A DNA stretch of 64,000 nt from Aureococcus anophagefferens (GCF_000186865.1 NW_008705567.1:682043-746042); one strand, 5' to 3'. Shown: positions 46,101 through 56,912, numbered from the stretch's first letter. A program made the numbers and translations. Notes: generated from the letters alone by a model not told the origin.

Positions 46101-49100
46101 AGATGGGCATCTTCGGGTCCATGAGCGGCGTCTTGCAGGCGAGCATGAAGGAGCCGACGATGATGCACGCGATGATGATCTGGTCGAAGAGCGGCTTCTT
46201 TATCGTCTCGACGCAGAGCTTGCGCACGGGGTGGTCCACGGGGAACATGTAGAGGGACACGTTGGGCTTCTCCTTGGGCGGGGCCGTCTCCTTGGGCTTG
46301 GGCTCCGTCTTCGGCGGGTGCACCGCGGCCTCGACGTCCTCGGGGTCCTTCTTCTTCTTCGCCTTCAGAGCCGCGATCTGGAAGGGCGTGAGCTCCTTCG
46401 CGTCGGAGTCGCCCGGGTCGTCCTCGGTGCCCTTCTTCAGGATGTTGACGGCCTTGGCGACCTGGCGGAAGGACTTGAGCTTGCGGAGCGACTCCTCGCG
46501 CGGCGCGGGCTGGCTCAGCTCCTCGTTGTCCTCGAACTTGGACAGGAGAATCGCCAGGAACATGTTCATGACGAAAAAGGCGAGGATGATGATCGTCAGC
46601 ATCATGTAGAAGACGCCGTAGTAGACGTTGTCGCGGCCGCGCATGAGGTCGTACATGACCAGGTTCCACGACTCGCCCGTCAGCACGCCGAAGACCGTGA
46701 TCATCGACGACATGAAGTCGTCGAAGTTCAAATCCACGGGGTCCAAATCCGAGTAGGCCGGGTCGAGCTTGCACTCGCCCTTGGCGCTGTCGCAGACGCC
46801 GGCCTGTCGCACACACGCACCGTCCTCTATCATCCCGTCGCATACCCCGAAGGCGACCTTCGCGCCCGTGTCGTCGTCGAAGCGGAGCTGGTTCGCGAAG
46901 AGCTGCATGCCCAGCAGCCCAAAAATAAAAACCATGAGCATGAGCAGCACCAAAAAGTTCCCGATCTCCTTCGCCGTCTCCGCCATCGTCGCCAGCAACA
47001 CTTGCAGGGACTGCCACGACTTGAAGAGCTTGAAGATCCGAAACACGCGGAAGCAGCGGAACGCGGAGATCGCGCCGCCGCCGAAGCCCGCGTCCGACGC
47101 CGCGAGAATCATCGTGATGATGGACACCCAGACGATGGTGAAATCGAAGAGGTTGAACGTGTCCGAGGCGTAGTTGGCCCAGCCCAGCGCCACGAGCTTG
47201 AGGACCATCTCGACGATGAAGACGAACGCCAAGACCAGATTGGACACCTCCATGAAGTTGGACCACTCCTCGTCGCGCGGGTAGTCGTCGAGGCATAAAG
47301 CTACCGTGTTCAACCCGATGCAGAGGTAGATGAAGTTGTTGAACATGTCGGACGTCACGAAGTCGAAGAGCATGAGCCGCGGCGGCGGTCCCGGGATCGT
47401 CGCGCGCATGCGCGCGATGATGTCGGCGTCGTCCTCCTCCTCGCCTTTCGCGAGTTTCACGCCGCCCGACGCCAGCGCCAGCGCGGCGGCCTCGGCCTCC
47501 TCCTCGGCCTCCGCGTCCTCCTCGTCGCCCAGCGTGTCCGCGATGACGCCGAGCACCAGGTTCAGCACGAGCATGGACCCGACCGCGAACAGGCTCAGGA
47601 ACAAAAAGATGGAGATGGGCGGCCAGGCCGCGTCCATGCAGTGGTACATGATGTCCGTCCAGCCCTCCATGGTCACGGCCTGGAACAACGAGATCATCGC
47701 GGAGCCGAGGTTGTCGAAATTCGTGTACCCGAAATTCAGCGAGTCGGAGAACTCCGGGTAGAGCGTCGCGTAGAGCCCCGCGGGGAAGCGGCTCCAGTCC
47801 GTGAGCTGCACGGGCACGGTCTTCTTCTTGTCCTGCCACATGTAGATGTCCTTGCCGACCTTGGGCGAGAACTTGAAGCGCCGGTTGCCGCGCTCGTCGT
47901 AGTTGGACCCGCAGTACGTCGGCCCGGACTCGACGGGGTCGTAGGACTTTTCCGGGAAGACGGGGTCGTCGTTGGCGTCGCTCCGCGGCGCCCAGCCGGG
48001 CCCGTGCGTGCCCGCGACGACGACCTCGTAGGACGGCCAGCCGTCGCCGCGGTCGTCGACGGGCGGGTAGACGCCGTCGTCGCCGCTGTAGTCGCCCGCG
48101 AGCACGTAGCCGGACCGCTGCTGGCGGCCGTTCTCGTAGCACTTGTGGAGGCCGCCTAAACCGAAGATCTCGTTGGCCTTGGCCGCGCAGGGCCGGCCGT
48201 CGTCCTCGTCGATGAGCCAGAGGCACCGTTTGGACGACTGCCACGGGTGCTTGCCGTCGTCGCCGTTGAGGTCGCCCTCGGCGTACTTGTGCGCGTACGT
48301 GTCCGTCACGGGGATGCCCGCGGGGCCCGGGAACGTCGCCGTCGCGCAGGCCCAGGTGTCCTTCGAGTCCCAGCTCTGCCAGTTGTAGTCGTCGCCCGCG
48401 TCGAGCGCGCCGCAGAGGCCCTCGACCGAAGAACAGTTCGCGAGCATCGCGTCGTAGCCCACCGTGCGGTAGCCGTAGTCGATGCGCAGCATGAGCTCGC
48501 GGTAGGCGTCGAACTCGTCGTCGGACGGGAAGTAGTTGCCGTAGAGGCACGTCGGGCACTCCGTGGACCCGTCCGGGCACGACACGCCGTCGACGCACGG
48601 CCGGTACCACGTGTCCGGCACCCGCGTCGGGTAGGGCGTGATGCGGCACCGGAAGTGCAGCGCGCCCTTGAAGAACTGCATGCAGGCGATGGACACGACA
48701 AACAGCAGGAAGGTGAGCAGCGTCACGGTGACGGCCAGCCCGTCGAACGCCGCCATGAACGTCACGACGATGCGCCGGAGGCCCTGGAACTTCGACAGGG
48801 ACTTGAGGGGCCGCAGCAGCCGGAACATCTTGAGGGACTGGAGCGCCGACAGCGACGGCACGGCCTGGGCGCCGATCCAGGACATGACGCAGACGAAGTC
48901 GAGGATGTTCCAGTTGTTCTTGAGGTACGTGTGGGGGCCCTCCGAGTAGAAGCCGAGCGCGAAGATCTTGCAGACCATCTCGATGAGGAAGACGGGGCCG
49001 AAGACCCAGGAGTTGGTGAAGTCGCCGACGACGTTCTGCCAGCACTTGTCCGGGTCCGGCGCGCCGAAGTTGGGGTTGTCGTGCGCGACGCCGTTGCGCC

Positions 49101-49436
49101 CGGGGTCGCCGTTGCGGTCGAGGCACTCGATGCGGTAGTCCGTCATGGCCATGATGATCGAGTTGAGGCCGATGAAGACGATGATGACCATGTCGAAGGC
49201 CGGCGCCCGCGTGAGCTTGACGAAGAACTGGCGGAGCCCGTCGTCCGGCGCGAGGCAGCCCAGGGCCTTGTCGCAGAGCTGCGCGCGGGGGGGGGGGTCG
49301 CGTGAGCGCGCGCGCGCGGCGGGGAGGGGGACGCGGGCGGCCGTGCGGGCGGCCATTTGTCCTCCTCGGCCGCGGCGTCCGAGCCCTCGGGGTGCACCTT
49401 GGTCGTCATGACGTACGGCTTGCCCTCAGAGCCCAT
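43147..49436 (-). CDS. Four-domain voltage-gated cation channel, EEEE filter (Cav/Nav type)
   Basis: About 2070 residues in four homologous six-helix domains. S4 helices carry regular Arg/Lys (domain I LQSLKMFRLLRPLKSLSKF, domain III KVFKVLRAFRVFRPLRML). Pore loops read MEGWTD (near 47665), TGESWN (near 46670), STEGWL (near 45120) and TGENWN (near 44205). The filter is therefore EEEE, predicting Ca2+ selectivity. The III-IV linker (MTASQEQWVKTQKFIIEM, then PKHKIKPVNVP) is more like animal Nav linkers. A Cav/Nav-type EF-hand-like region follows domain IV. Nearly all coding lies in one exon of 6.1 kb. A small first exon (49436-49347) is inferred, joined across a 68-nt intron whose 3' end has a C-rich tract. 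Confidence 0.93.
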
Positions 49437-50027
49437 CGACCACGCCCATCCACGGGCCAAGGCTGCGACGGGGAGGGGAAGGGCGTCGGGGCGCGCTCCG
49501 GCGCGATACGAAGCGGCGCGCGTCGACCCCCGGGCGCCCCGGAGGCGGCCTCTCGCGCCGTCCCGGCCGGGCCCCGGCCCGGCGCCCGGCGACAACGCTC
49601 CCGTCCGCTGACGGCGCGCGGGCCGGCGCGCGGGCCGGGGGCTGCCCCCCGGCCCGCCCCGGCGCGTCCCGCCCGCCCGATGCGCCGCCGGCGCGTCCGC
49701 CGCCCCGCGCCGCCGCCGGAACCCGCGCCGACCGACCGCCGGAACCTCGACAATGCAGACGCTGCGCCATACCGAGCCGCTATGTGAGGGAGCAGCTACC
49801 CGACAGCGGCGAGCAGAGATATGCTGGGGCGTTATGTAGTACTTCAATAGCTTTTATATCCAACCGGGGCTGCTCCGTCTTCTGCCCCCGGCGCTCTCCC
49901 GCCCCCGCCGCGCCGCCCTCCGCGGGGTCCCGCCCCCCGCCGCCGCCGCCCGAGGCCGGCACCGAAGCCAGCCGCCCGCCGGGGCGCCCCGGACCGTCGG
50001 GGCGCGCGAGGAACCGCACGGCACGCC
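49437..50027. other. Divergent intergenic region, 591 bp
   Basis: It lies between the channel gene and the IQ-motif gene and presumably drives both. Most is extremely GC-rich, but 49780-49865 is AT-richer (GTTATGTAGTACTTCAATAG, TTTTATATCC). This is the best candidate core promoter. Confidence 0.45.
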
Positions 50028-50585
50028 ATGCCCTGCATGATGGACGACGCGCCCCGGGGCGCCCTCAAGGAGGCCGCGGGCTTCGAGTTCCGCCAGAACA
50101 CGCTGAGCGACCTGCGGAACCGGGGCATCCTGAGCGACAAGGAGTACAAGCGCAAGCTCAAGCGGTCCCTGGACCGCCAGCAGACCTGGGAGCGCGAACG
50201 CCGCGAGGCGGACGCGCGCGCCGCGCGCGAGCGCGAGCTCGCCCGCCAGGCGAGGAACGACGGCCCCCGCGCGGCGTCGGACCGCGAGCGCTTCCTCGCC
50301 GCCTGTCCCGACTACGACGACCTCGTCCGCCGCGACGTCCGCGTCTCCATGGACACGATGTACTTTTCGGCCGTCGTCATCCAAAAGGTCTGGCGGGGCG
50401 TGCTCACGCGCCTCGTCTCCAAGTGCATCGTCATCCAGGCCTACTGGCGCGGCTGCATGACGCGCATGCGCAAGGCCCGCGGCTACTACGCGAAGGCGCG
50501 CCGGAGCCTCCGCATGGTCCGCGGCCTCTCCGGGTCCTCCATGGGCGGCGGCTCCCCGAAGCAGAAGCGGCGGGACAACCGGTAG
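50028..50585 (+). CDS. IQ-motif protein, probable calmodulin binder
   Basis: The 185-residue basic protein has two IQ motifs in tandem, VVIQKVWRGVLTRL and IVIQAYWRGCMTRMR (about 116-150). These bind calmodulin or related EF-hand proteins. The N-terminal half is a charged helix (EYKRKLKRSLDRQQTWERER). It is divergent from the voltage-gated channel gene. Joint regulation or a Ca2+-signalling link is possible but not shown. Confidence 0.8.
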   Translation: MPCMMDDAPRGALKEAAGFEFRQNTLSDLRNRGILSDKEYKRKLKRSLDRQQTWERERREADARAARERELARQARNDGPRAASDRERFLAACPDYDDLVRRDVRVSMDTMYFSAVVIQKVWRGVLTRLVSKCIVIQAYWRGCMTRMRKARGYYAKARRSLRMVRGLSGSSMGGGSPKQKRRDNR

Positions 50586-50845
50586 AGCGGCGCGCGGACG
50601 ACGACCCCAAGCCCCGCCCCCGGAAAGAAAAGAAAAAAATGAAAGATCAAGACGCGGCGCGCGCGCGCAACTCCGCGCGCCGCCGCCGCCCGACCCCCAG
50701 GCAACCTCAATTTGGAATCTTAAGTTACCTTTTGCTGTTTTGGAACACCATCGGGCGGTCCTAAGGTCGCCGGGACTCGGGAGGCGTGTCCCCGGGGAGG
50801 CGCGGCCGGTTCTCAGTGCACTCGAGGTCCCGCAAGTACCGCAAT

Positions 50846-51430
50846 TCAAGACTTACACTTACTACGTTTCTTCGCCTTCTTGAGGAGGTGGCCGACGCGC
50901 ATGACGCCGTCCCGCGACTCGGGCAGGAGGTCGCCGGGCCGCCGCTTCCGCTTCGGCTTCGCGCCGCCGCGCGTCGCGTCGCGCTTCTCCGTCGGCGCGA
51001 CGACGCCCGACGCGCGCCGCTCGTCGAGGATCTTCTTCTCGCGCTTGTCCTCGGCGCGGCGGATGCCCAGGAGCATCTTCAGGGGCATCTTCTGCGCCTT
51101 TTCGGCCTTGGCGCCGAACGCGACCATTTTTTCGTTCTCGCGGATCTTCTGCTGCCGCCGGCTCAGGCCCGTCGCGCCAAAGTCGAAGACGTCCTTCTTC
51201 GCCGCGCGCAGCGACATGAAGTTCGGGTCCTTGCCGTTCTTGCCCTTGCCGCGGCCGCCGCGGCCCGCGCCGCGGCCGCCGCCGCCGCGGCCGCGGCCGG
51301 CGTCGATGGGTCTCGGTGTCGCTTGCTGTTTCTTGGGCTTGAAGGCCTTCGGCTTCGGGCCCGTCTTCTGCGACGTGTCGTTGCCGCTGCGCGAGAAGGC
51401 CATGCTCGGCATGGCGACGCGCTGGGCCAT
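50846..51430 (-). CDS. Basic Gly/Arg-rich protein, possibly nucleolar (DUF4602-like)
   Basis: The 194-residue protein has an RGG-type region (GRGRGGGGRGAGRGGRGKGK). A conserved-looking block follows, DVFDFGATGLSRRQQKIREN, then VAFGAKAEKAQKMPLKMLL. This resembles the DUF4602 group of ribosome-biogenesis proteins (yeast Faf1, human C1orf131). The C-terminus is Lys-rich (KKAKKRSKCKS). The assignment is tentative. It is divergent from RbfA, with 185 bp between ATGs. Confidence 0.65.
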   Translation of the reverse strand: MAQRVAMPSMAFSRSGNDTSQKTGPKPKAFKPKKQQATPRPIDAGRGRGGGGRGAGRGGRGKGKNGKDPNFMSLRAAKKDVFDFGATGLSRRQQKIRENEKMVAFGAKAEKAQKMPLKMLLGIRRAEDKREKKILDERRASGVVAPTEKRDATRGGAKPKRKRRPGDLLPESRDGVMRVGHLLKKAKKRSKCKS

Positions 51431-51615
51431 CGTTTTGGCGGTGTTTTCAGACGATGTTTCGCCGCAGCGATCGTCGCAGCGTTCGTGGGCGTTCCTCGCG
51501 CGTCGGAGCAGCGCCCGAATAGGTCGCAGCGCGGCGCGTGTCGATGCGCGCGACGACGGCCGGCGTGCGGCGATAGATGTTGCTGTGCTCCACGAGGTTG
51601 CTGTCGAAGGTCAGG

Positions 51616-52362
51616 ATGGAGCTGAAATTCTTCGCTTTTGCGCTGGCCGTCGCCACCGCCTGGGTGCCGCCGGCGCCCGCGCACCGCCCCGCCGTCGCGG
51701 TCCGCATGGGCCGCGGGTCGCGGGGCATGGCGCGCGAGGAGGTGGACCGGTCCCGGCGCCAGAGCCGCGTCGCGCAGCTCGTGCGCAGCGAGCTGGCGAC
51801 GGTGATCCGCGACGGCGCGTTCCTCGTCAAGACCGGGGACCGCGTCGACGCCGAGGTGCTCAAGTCGACGTCCGTGCTCGACGTGTCCGTGTCGCCGGAC
51901 CTCCGCGCGGCGACGGCGACGATCACGACGCTCGGCGACACGAGCGCCAAGCGCGAGGCCTTCTCCTGGCTCGTCAAGAACGAGCGGAGCGTGCGCTACG
52001 CGCTGGCGAAGCGCCTGAAGCACTCGAAGCGCGTGCCCGCCGTGACCTTCCGCAAGGCCGACGTGTCCGCGGCGACGAAGCTCATGGATCTGATCGACCG
52101 CGCGGCCGACGACGGCGGCGACGGCGGCGCCGGCGTCATCGACGGCCTCGACTTCGACCTCGACCTCGACGACGAGGCCGAGGCGGTCGAGGAGGCGGCC
52201 CCCGACGACGACGACTTCGCGGCGCTCCTCGCGAGGCAGGCGGCGCGGCGCGCGACGCTCGGCGGCTCCGCGGAGGGCGACCTCGCCCTCCTCGACGACG
52301 ACGACGACGAGCTCGACTTCGACCTCGACCTCGACGACGGCGACGGCGACGACGACGCGTGA
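51616..52362 (+). CDS. rbfA: Plastid ribosome-binding factor A
   Basis: The 248-residue protein has an RbfA KH-like core (about 45-150): RRQSRVAQLVRSELATVI, LDVSVSPDLRAATATI and LKHSKRVPAVTFRKAD. RbfA helps mature the 16S 5' end in bacterial-type 30S subunits. The start MELKFFAFALAVATAWVPPA is a signal peptide ending ATA|W, followed by a basic transit-like stretch. That is the bipartite pattern of heterokont plastid proteins (an aromatic residue at +1). The C-terminus is a long Asp/Leu repeat (FDLDLDD). ATG 51616 is preferred over 51577 because it starts the signal peptide directly. Confidence 0.88.
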   Translation: MELKFFAFALAVATAWVPPAPAHRPAVAVRMGRGSRGMAREEVDRSRRQSRVAQLVRSELATVIRDGAFLVKTGDRVDAEVLKSTSVLDVSVSPDLRAATATITTLGDTSAKREAFSWLVKNERSVRYALAKRLKHSKRVPAVTFRKADVSAATKLMDLIDRAADDGGDGGAGVIDGLDFDLDLDDEAEAVEEAAPDDDDFAALLARQAARRATLGGSAEGDLALLDDDDDELDFDLDLDDGDGDDDA

Positions 52363-52396
52363 GTGTGTAACTGGGTTTCGTTCGTGTTAGAGGGGG

Positions 52397-53648
52397 CTAC
52401 GCGCCTTCCTCGTCAAGGAGGTCACGGAGGTCCATGTCTTCTTGCCAGGCGGCGTTGCGCTCGAAGGCGCTGATACCTGCCTTCGTCGTGACTCCGAGGG
52501 TGTCGCATCTCTCCGCGCTCGACCGCGCTGATCTGCTCGAGCGCAGATACGGCTTTATCGTGGCCTTTGGCAGCCGCGCGCGCGAACCAGCGTTTGGCTT
52601 CTTCGAGGTCTTGTGTCACGCCGCGCCCGGTCACGTAGCGTTCACCGACATTGTACTCTGCCTGGGTGATCCTTTGCTTTGCGGCGAGCTCAAGTAGGCG
52701 GAAGGTCTCTTCGTGTGGGGAGCCGTTGTCTTCAAGGAATTCTGCGAGCTTGGCCTGCGCATGCGCATATCCCCTATCCGCAGCTGTACGCCAGAGCTGC
52801 AACGCCTTGTTCTTGTCCAACTTGACACCGTCTCCGGCTGCATACAAGACCGCAAGGCGCGAAGCCGCCTCCGCGTCACCGAGCTCCACAGCGCGCTTGT
52901 AAATCTTCGCTGCCTTCTTCGTGGATTTCACGACGCCGCAATCGCCTACAAAGTGCGTCAATTGACGATGTTCCACATTTTTTGCCGGTCTAATCTCTCG
53001 GAAAAGGACGCTCGAGATCACCGATGCGATACACATTGCCCAGGAACGTCACCGCTTCCGGCACATCGTTCTCCACGTGGCGACGAAGAAGTGCCAGAGA
53101 TTCGGCGTCACTTTTAGGGGACGGCGCCCGACAGACAGGGCACGACCCGTAGCCGGTCTTCTCGGCGCAAGAGCTGCAGATCCGCCGGCAGCAGCAGAGT
53201 ACGATCGTACTCCTCACATTCATGTCCCACTCCTCCAAGCAGACCGGGCATCGCGATCCGAACCGTGCCGACTCCGGCTCCGGCTCCGGGTTCGCCTCGC
53301 GCCGCGCGCGGGCAGCCTCGTGTTCCGCCGCGATACGCGCGCGATCTCGTCGGCTTGCGACCGCGGCGCGGGGCCGTAGAAGAGCTCCCGCGGGGGCGGG
53401 GGCGTCGGGGCCTCCGCCCGCGCCGCCTCGGCCGCGCGCTCGTCTCGGATCTTTTTGCACGCCTTCCGGTGGCCGCGGTCGCGCCAGTCGATCTTTTGGC
53501 AGGCGACGCTGCAGTAAGACGTGGTTCCGCAGGGGCAATTAAGCTTTGCCTCCTCACCGCAGATGGTGCAGGTCAGGCGCAGCTTCAATTCTTTGACCCG
53601 GGCCATGCGCTCTTCATATTCTTTTTGCTTCTTTTCCCAGTCGCGCAT
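52397..53648 (-). CDS. MYND-RING-Sel1 repeat protein with a frame break
   Basis: Three frames together make one protein. First is a MYND finger (CTICGEEAKLNCPCG, CSVACQKIDW). A RING-like finger follows (CPVCLEEW, CCCRRICSSC, CPVCRAPSPKSDAES). Then come Sel1/TPR-like repeats (AKIYKRAVELGDAEAASRLA, ALQLWRTAADRGYAHAQAKL). The RING-to-Sel1 step is a clean 76-nt GT-AG intron (53021-52946), giving YRIGDCGVVKS. The MYND-to-RING step changes frame inside an 8-bp CG run (53336-53343) with no room for an intron. This is either an indel that breaks the gene or a sequence error. The C-terminus probably uses a last small exon ending DLRDLLDEEGA (TAG at 52397-52399). Confidence 0.72.
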
Positions 53649-53821
53649 CGTGAAGTCGTCGTAGCAAGGGGTCGTGCGGTCTCGTTAGCGTCGGTTGGGG
53701 GTCGTGGGGTCCCTGGCGTCGGGGCGGGGGGGCTTAGCGGGTGCCTGCGCGCGTCGCTCGCGCCGCCTCAAAATCGCAAACTTAGTCGCCAGATTCTCGC
53801 CACAAGCGATCGAGAGTCGCA

Positions 53822-55614
53822 ATGCGAGCGCCCTGGCTTGCGATAATCGCGGGGTGTATAGCAACAGACCCAATCATACAGAAGACCGTCTCGTCACCAA
53901 AGACCCGCTTCGTCTTCTGGGCGGGCCTCGAAGGCTCGGGCCATCACGGCGTCAAAACCATCGGCGAGAGATGCGCCAAGACCGAGCTCTGCGACGTACC
54001 GCACGACGCCTGGGCGGCGCTCGTGGACCTCCACCGGGTGAATAGCGACCCCGGGTCGCTGTCGCGCAACGGGTCCATCTACGTGCTCGGCTACCAGGCC
54101 GCGGACCGCGTCGCGGCCGCGCGGCGAGGCTTCGCCGCGCGGCTCGGCGCGCTCGCGGAAAGCGAAACGTCGACGCTCGTCTTCCTCAACGGCGTGAAGC
54201 TGCCGGGCATGGGCATGCTCTCCTACCCCAGCGGCGGCGCGGCGCGCAAGTCGCTCACGCGGCCGGACGCGCGGACCTTGGCGGCGCTCGCCGAAGCCGC
54301 GCGCGCGGATTTGCGCGTCGTCGTGCTCCGCCGGTCCGCGGCGGCCATCGCCCGGTCCACGGTACACCACCGCCGCTTCGGCGCCCACGACGGCAACGGC
54401 CACGCGCGCCAGCTCGCGACGCTCGCGGAGAACGGGGCAGGACAAGGGTGATTCAACGTCGCTTCAACGTGAGTGTTCCGCGCGCGCGCGTTTCGGAAAA
54501 AGCACCCACGCTTCGAGAGCGCTCCGAGAGATGATCGCTCGTCCAAAGATCAGCCGAAACGAGTGGAAAACGGCCGAGATAGGAGCCTTTGAAGTTGGGC
54601 ATGTCGCACCCTTGTCCCGCCCAGGCGGAGAACGCGGCCGCGCTGGCGGCGCAGCTCTCGCTCGTCGACGCTTCTTTCGTTCGCTGCGTCGACTACGACA
54701 ACCTCGGCGACGCCCGCGCCTGGGGCGCGACGGCCGCCTGGCTCCACCCGGGGCTCGGCGGCGGCGGCCTCGCGGGCTTGCTCGCGGACGTGCGGCCCGC
54801 GGCCGCGGCGCCCGCGGCGGAACGCGACGTCCACTTCGACCACTTCAACGCCACGCTCGCCGTCCTCGACGGCCACTGCGGCGCGCCCGTCCCGCGCCTC
54901 GCCAAGCGCGCGACGTCGCCGACGACGCGCTTCCTTTTCCTCGCGGCGCTCGACGGGTCGCCCGTCGCGGGTACGTTCGACGAAACGCTCGAGTTCGACG
55001 ACGCGGCGACCGCGCTCGGCGACCGCACCGACGCCGACGTGGCGCGCGCGCGGGCGCGCCTCGTCGCGGACCTGCGCGCGCGGCGCGGCGCGCGCGGTTT
55101 CGTCGGTTTGGCCGCGGTCCGGGCCGCGGACGAAGCGCCGCCGCAGTGGATGCGGCTCACGGGCGCCGCCGGGCGGCCGGACGTCGCCGTCCTCGCGGCG
55201 CTCGCCGAGGACGCCGGCGCGGACCTGCGCGTGCTCGTCGTCGACGCCGCGGCGCCCGCGGCGCGCCGGCTCCGCGCCGCGCGCGGCGGCCGCGCGGCCG
55301 CCGCGCGGGCGAGCGACGACGTCGCGCGCCGCCACCCGGCGGCGCAGGCCGCCGCCGTGCGCGCCCAGGGCGCCGCCGTCGTCGCGTCGCAGCTCGCGCG
55401 CCTCGACGCGGCGTTCGTCCGCTGCGCGGCCGCGGACGCGGCGACGGCCGCGTGGGTCCACCCGGACCTCGGCGCCGCGGGCCTCGCGGCCCTCCTGCGC
55501 CGGGCCGGCGCCGCCGCGCCCGGGGCGCCCCGCGACGCCGCCGGCGACGTCCACGCCGCGCACGCGGCCGCCTACGTCGGCGTCGCGCGCCGCGCCGCGC
55601 GATGCCCCGCCTAA
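53822..55614 (+). CDS. Internally duplicated P-loop (sulfotransferase-like) protein
   Basis: Exons 53822-54424 and 54625-55614 (introner intron) give 530 residues. After a hydrophobic N-terminus, the first unit has a nucleotide-loop-like FVFWAGLEGSGHHGVK (near residue 33) and a second block ADLRVVVLRRSAAAIARS, resembling the two PAPS-binding sites of sulfotransferases. It ends LSLVDASFVRC and ATAAWLHPGLGGGGLAGLL. The second half repeats this order: FLFLAALDGSPVAG, ADLRVLVVDAAAPAARRL, LARLDAAFVRC and TAAWVHPDLGAAGLAALL. The Gly-rich loop and the Arg/Ser residues are gone, so unit 2 is probably inactive. Family assignment is tentative. Confidence 0.7.
54433..54624 (+). mobile_element. Introner copy 4 (forward orientation, acts as intron)
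   Basis: A 192-bp element with ends GGGCAGGACAAGGGTG and CACCCTTGTCCCGCCC. The duplications GCGGAGAA are at 54425-54432 and 54625-54632. The intron 54425-54624 is 200 nt, GC-AG. Splicing joins ATL to AENAAALAAQLS. Confidence 0.95.
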
Positions 55615-55666
55615 CTACTAGTAGGACTTCAACGATGATGCGGCCCGAAGAGTGAAGACAACGACG

Positions 55667-56908
55667 ATGGGACGCGCGCTGATCTCCGCGGATCCGGGCC
55701 TCCTGGAGGCGGAGGAGGACCTGCACAGCTTCTGCGCCCGCGCGCTCGCCGCGGCGACGGCGGCCATGGCGCAGCCCCTCGACGAGTACGTCGCGTCCCC
55801 GTCGAAAAAGGGCTGCGACCGCTACAGCCCCATCTGCGTGCCGGAGCCGCCGCCGCCCGTCGCGCGGCCGCGGCCCACGCGCCCGGCGCCGCGCCTCGAG
55901 GACGAGGCGCCGGAGACATGCGCCGCGCCGGAAACCGCCGCGCCGGCGGCGGTTTCGTCCGCGCTGCTGCCGGCGCTCTGCGAAGACGCCGTCGCCGTCG
56001 CGCTCGGCTTCGCGGCGCCGCGCGACCTCGCGGCGCTCGCGACCTGCGGCCGCGGCTGCGAGGCCTTCGTCCGCGCGCTGCCGGAGGACGTCTGGCGCGC
56101 CGCGGCCGCGAGCGCCTGGCCCGCGGTCGTCGCGGGTTGCCCCGATCCCGCGGCCGTCGGCCGGAGCCACCGGACGCTCTGCCTCGAGCTCGGCGGCCGG
56201 CGCTGCGCCTGCTGCGGCGGCGCCCTCGAGGCGCACCCGGCGGAGTACGCCGGCCCCTACGCGGCCCTCGCGGCCGCGGTCGCGCGGCTCCGCGGCGCCG
56301 GCGACGCGTGGCGCCACGCGCCGCTGAAAAAGTCGGGATCGTCGGCGCGGGAGTCGTGGTACCGCTCCGGGAGCTCGCTGACGCTGCACCTCCGGGGCCC
56401 CGACGCGCGGCTCTGCTGGTCGTCGGCCGTCGACGACGCCTGGCGCGTCAAGTTCTCCATGGCGCCGCCCGAGGGCCCGCCCAAGTCCTGGACGCTCGTC
56501 TTCACCCAGGGCGCGGACCGGGCCGTCCGCCTCGGCTCGGTCTACGAGGCGACGCGCCGCGGCGCGCCGACGGAGGTCATCGCCGAGTTCGCGCCCCGGG
56601 ATTTGAAGGGGCGTCGCGTCGCCGCGGCGGACGAGCTCCGCCAGCTCGCGCGGTCTCCCTCGGGCCTCCGCTACACGGCGTCGTCGCGCCTCGCGGAGCT
56701 CCAGTGGCGCGTCGCCGACGGCGCCCACGGCGACGCCGCGGAGGCGCTCGCGGAGGCGCGGCGCCTCGACGACGGCGCCGCCGCCGTGGGCGAAAACCAC
56801 ACCGCGTTCCACGCCGCGCTCGCGGCCGCGCTCGCCGTCGTCTTCCCCGCGGCGCTGTCGCCGGCCCCGGAGACGACCCCGCGACACATCCGCCTGGGCG
56901 GCGCGTAA
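55667..56908 (+). CDS. F-box-like protein
   Basis: The 413-residue protein starts MGRALISADPG (an ATG five codons upstream is also possible). Residues 110-160 resemble an F-box (ALGFAAPRDLAALATCGRGC, then LPEDVWRAAAASAW), which would link substrates to SCF ubiquitin ligase. A CACCGG cluster and a beta-rich region (LTLHLRGPDARLCWSS, SWTLVFTQGADRAVRLG) follow. Its stop is 4 bp from that of the convergent gene. Confidence 0.65.
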   Translation: MGRALISADPGLLEAEEDLHSFCARALAAATAAMAQPLDEYVASPSKKGCDRYSPICVPEPPPPVARPRPTRPAPRLEDEAPETCAAPETAAPAAVSSALLPALCEDAVAVALGFAAPRDLAALATCGRGCEAFVRALPEDVWRAAAASAWPAVVAGCPDPAAVGRSHRTLCLELGGRRCACCGGALEAHPAEYAGPYAALAAAVARLRGAGDAWRHAPLKKSGSSARESWYRSGSSLTLHLRGPDARLCWSSAVDDAWRVKFSMAPPEGPPKSWTLVFTQGADRAVRLGSVYEATRRGAPTEVIAEFAPRDLKGRRVAAADELRQLARSPSGLRYTASSRLAELQWRVADGAHGDAAEALAEARRLDDGAAAVGENHTAFHAALAAALAVVFPAALSPAPETTPRHIRLGGA

Positions 56909-56912
56909 AATT

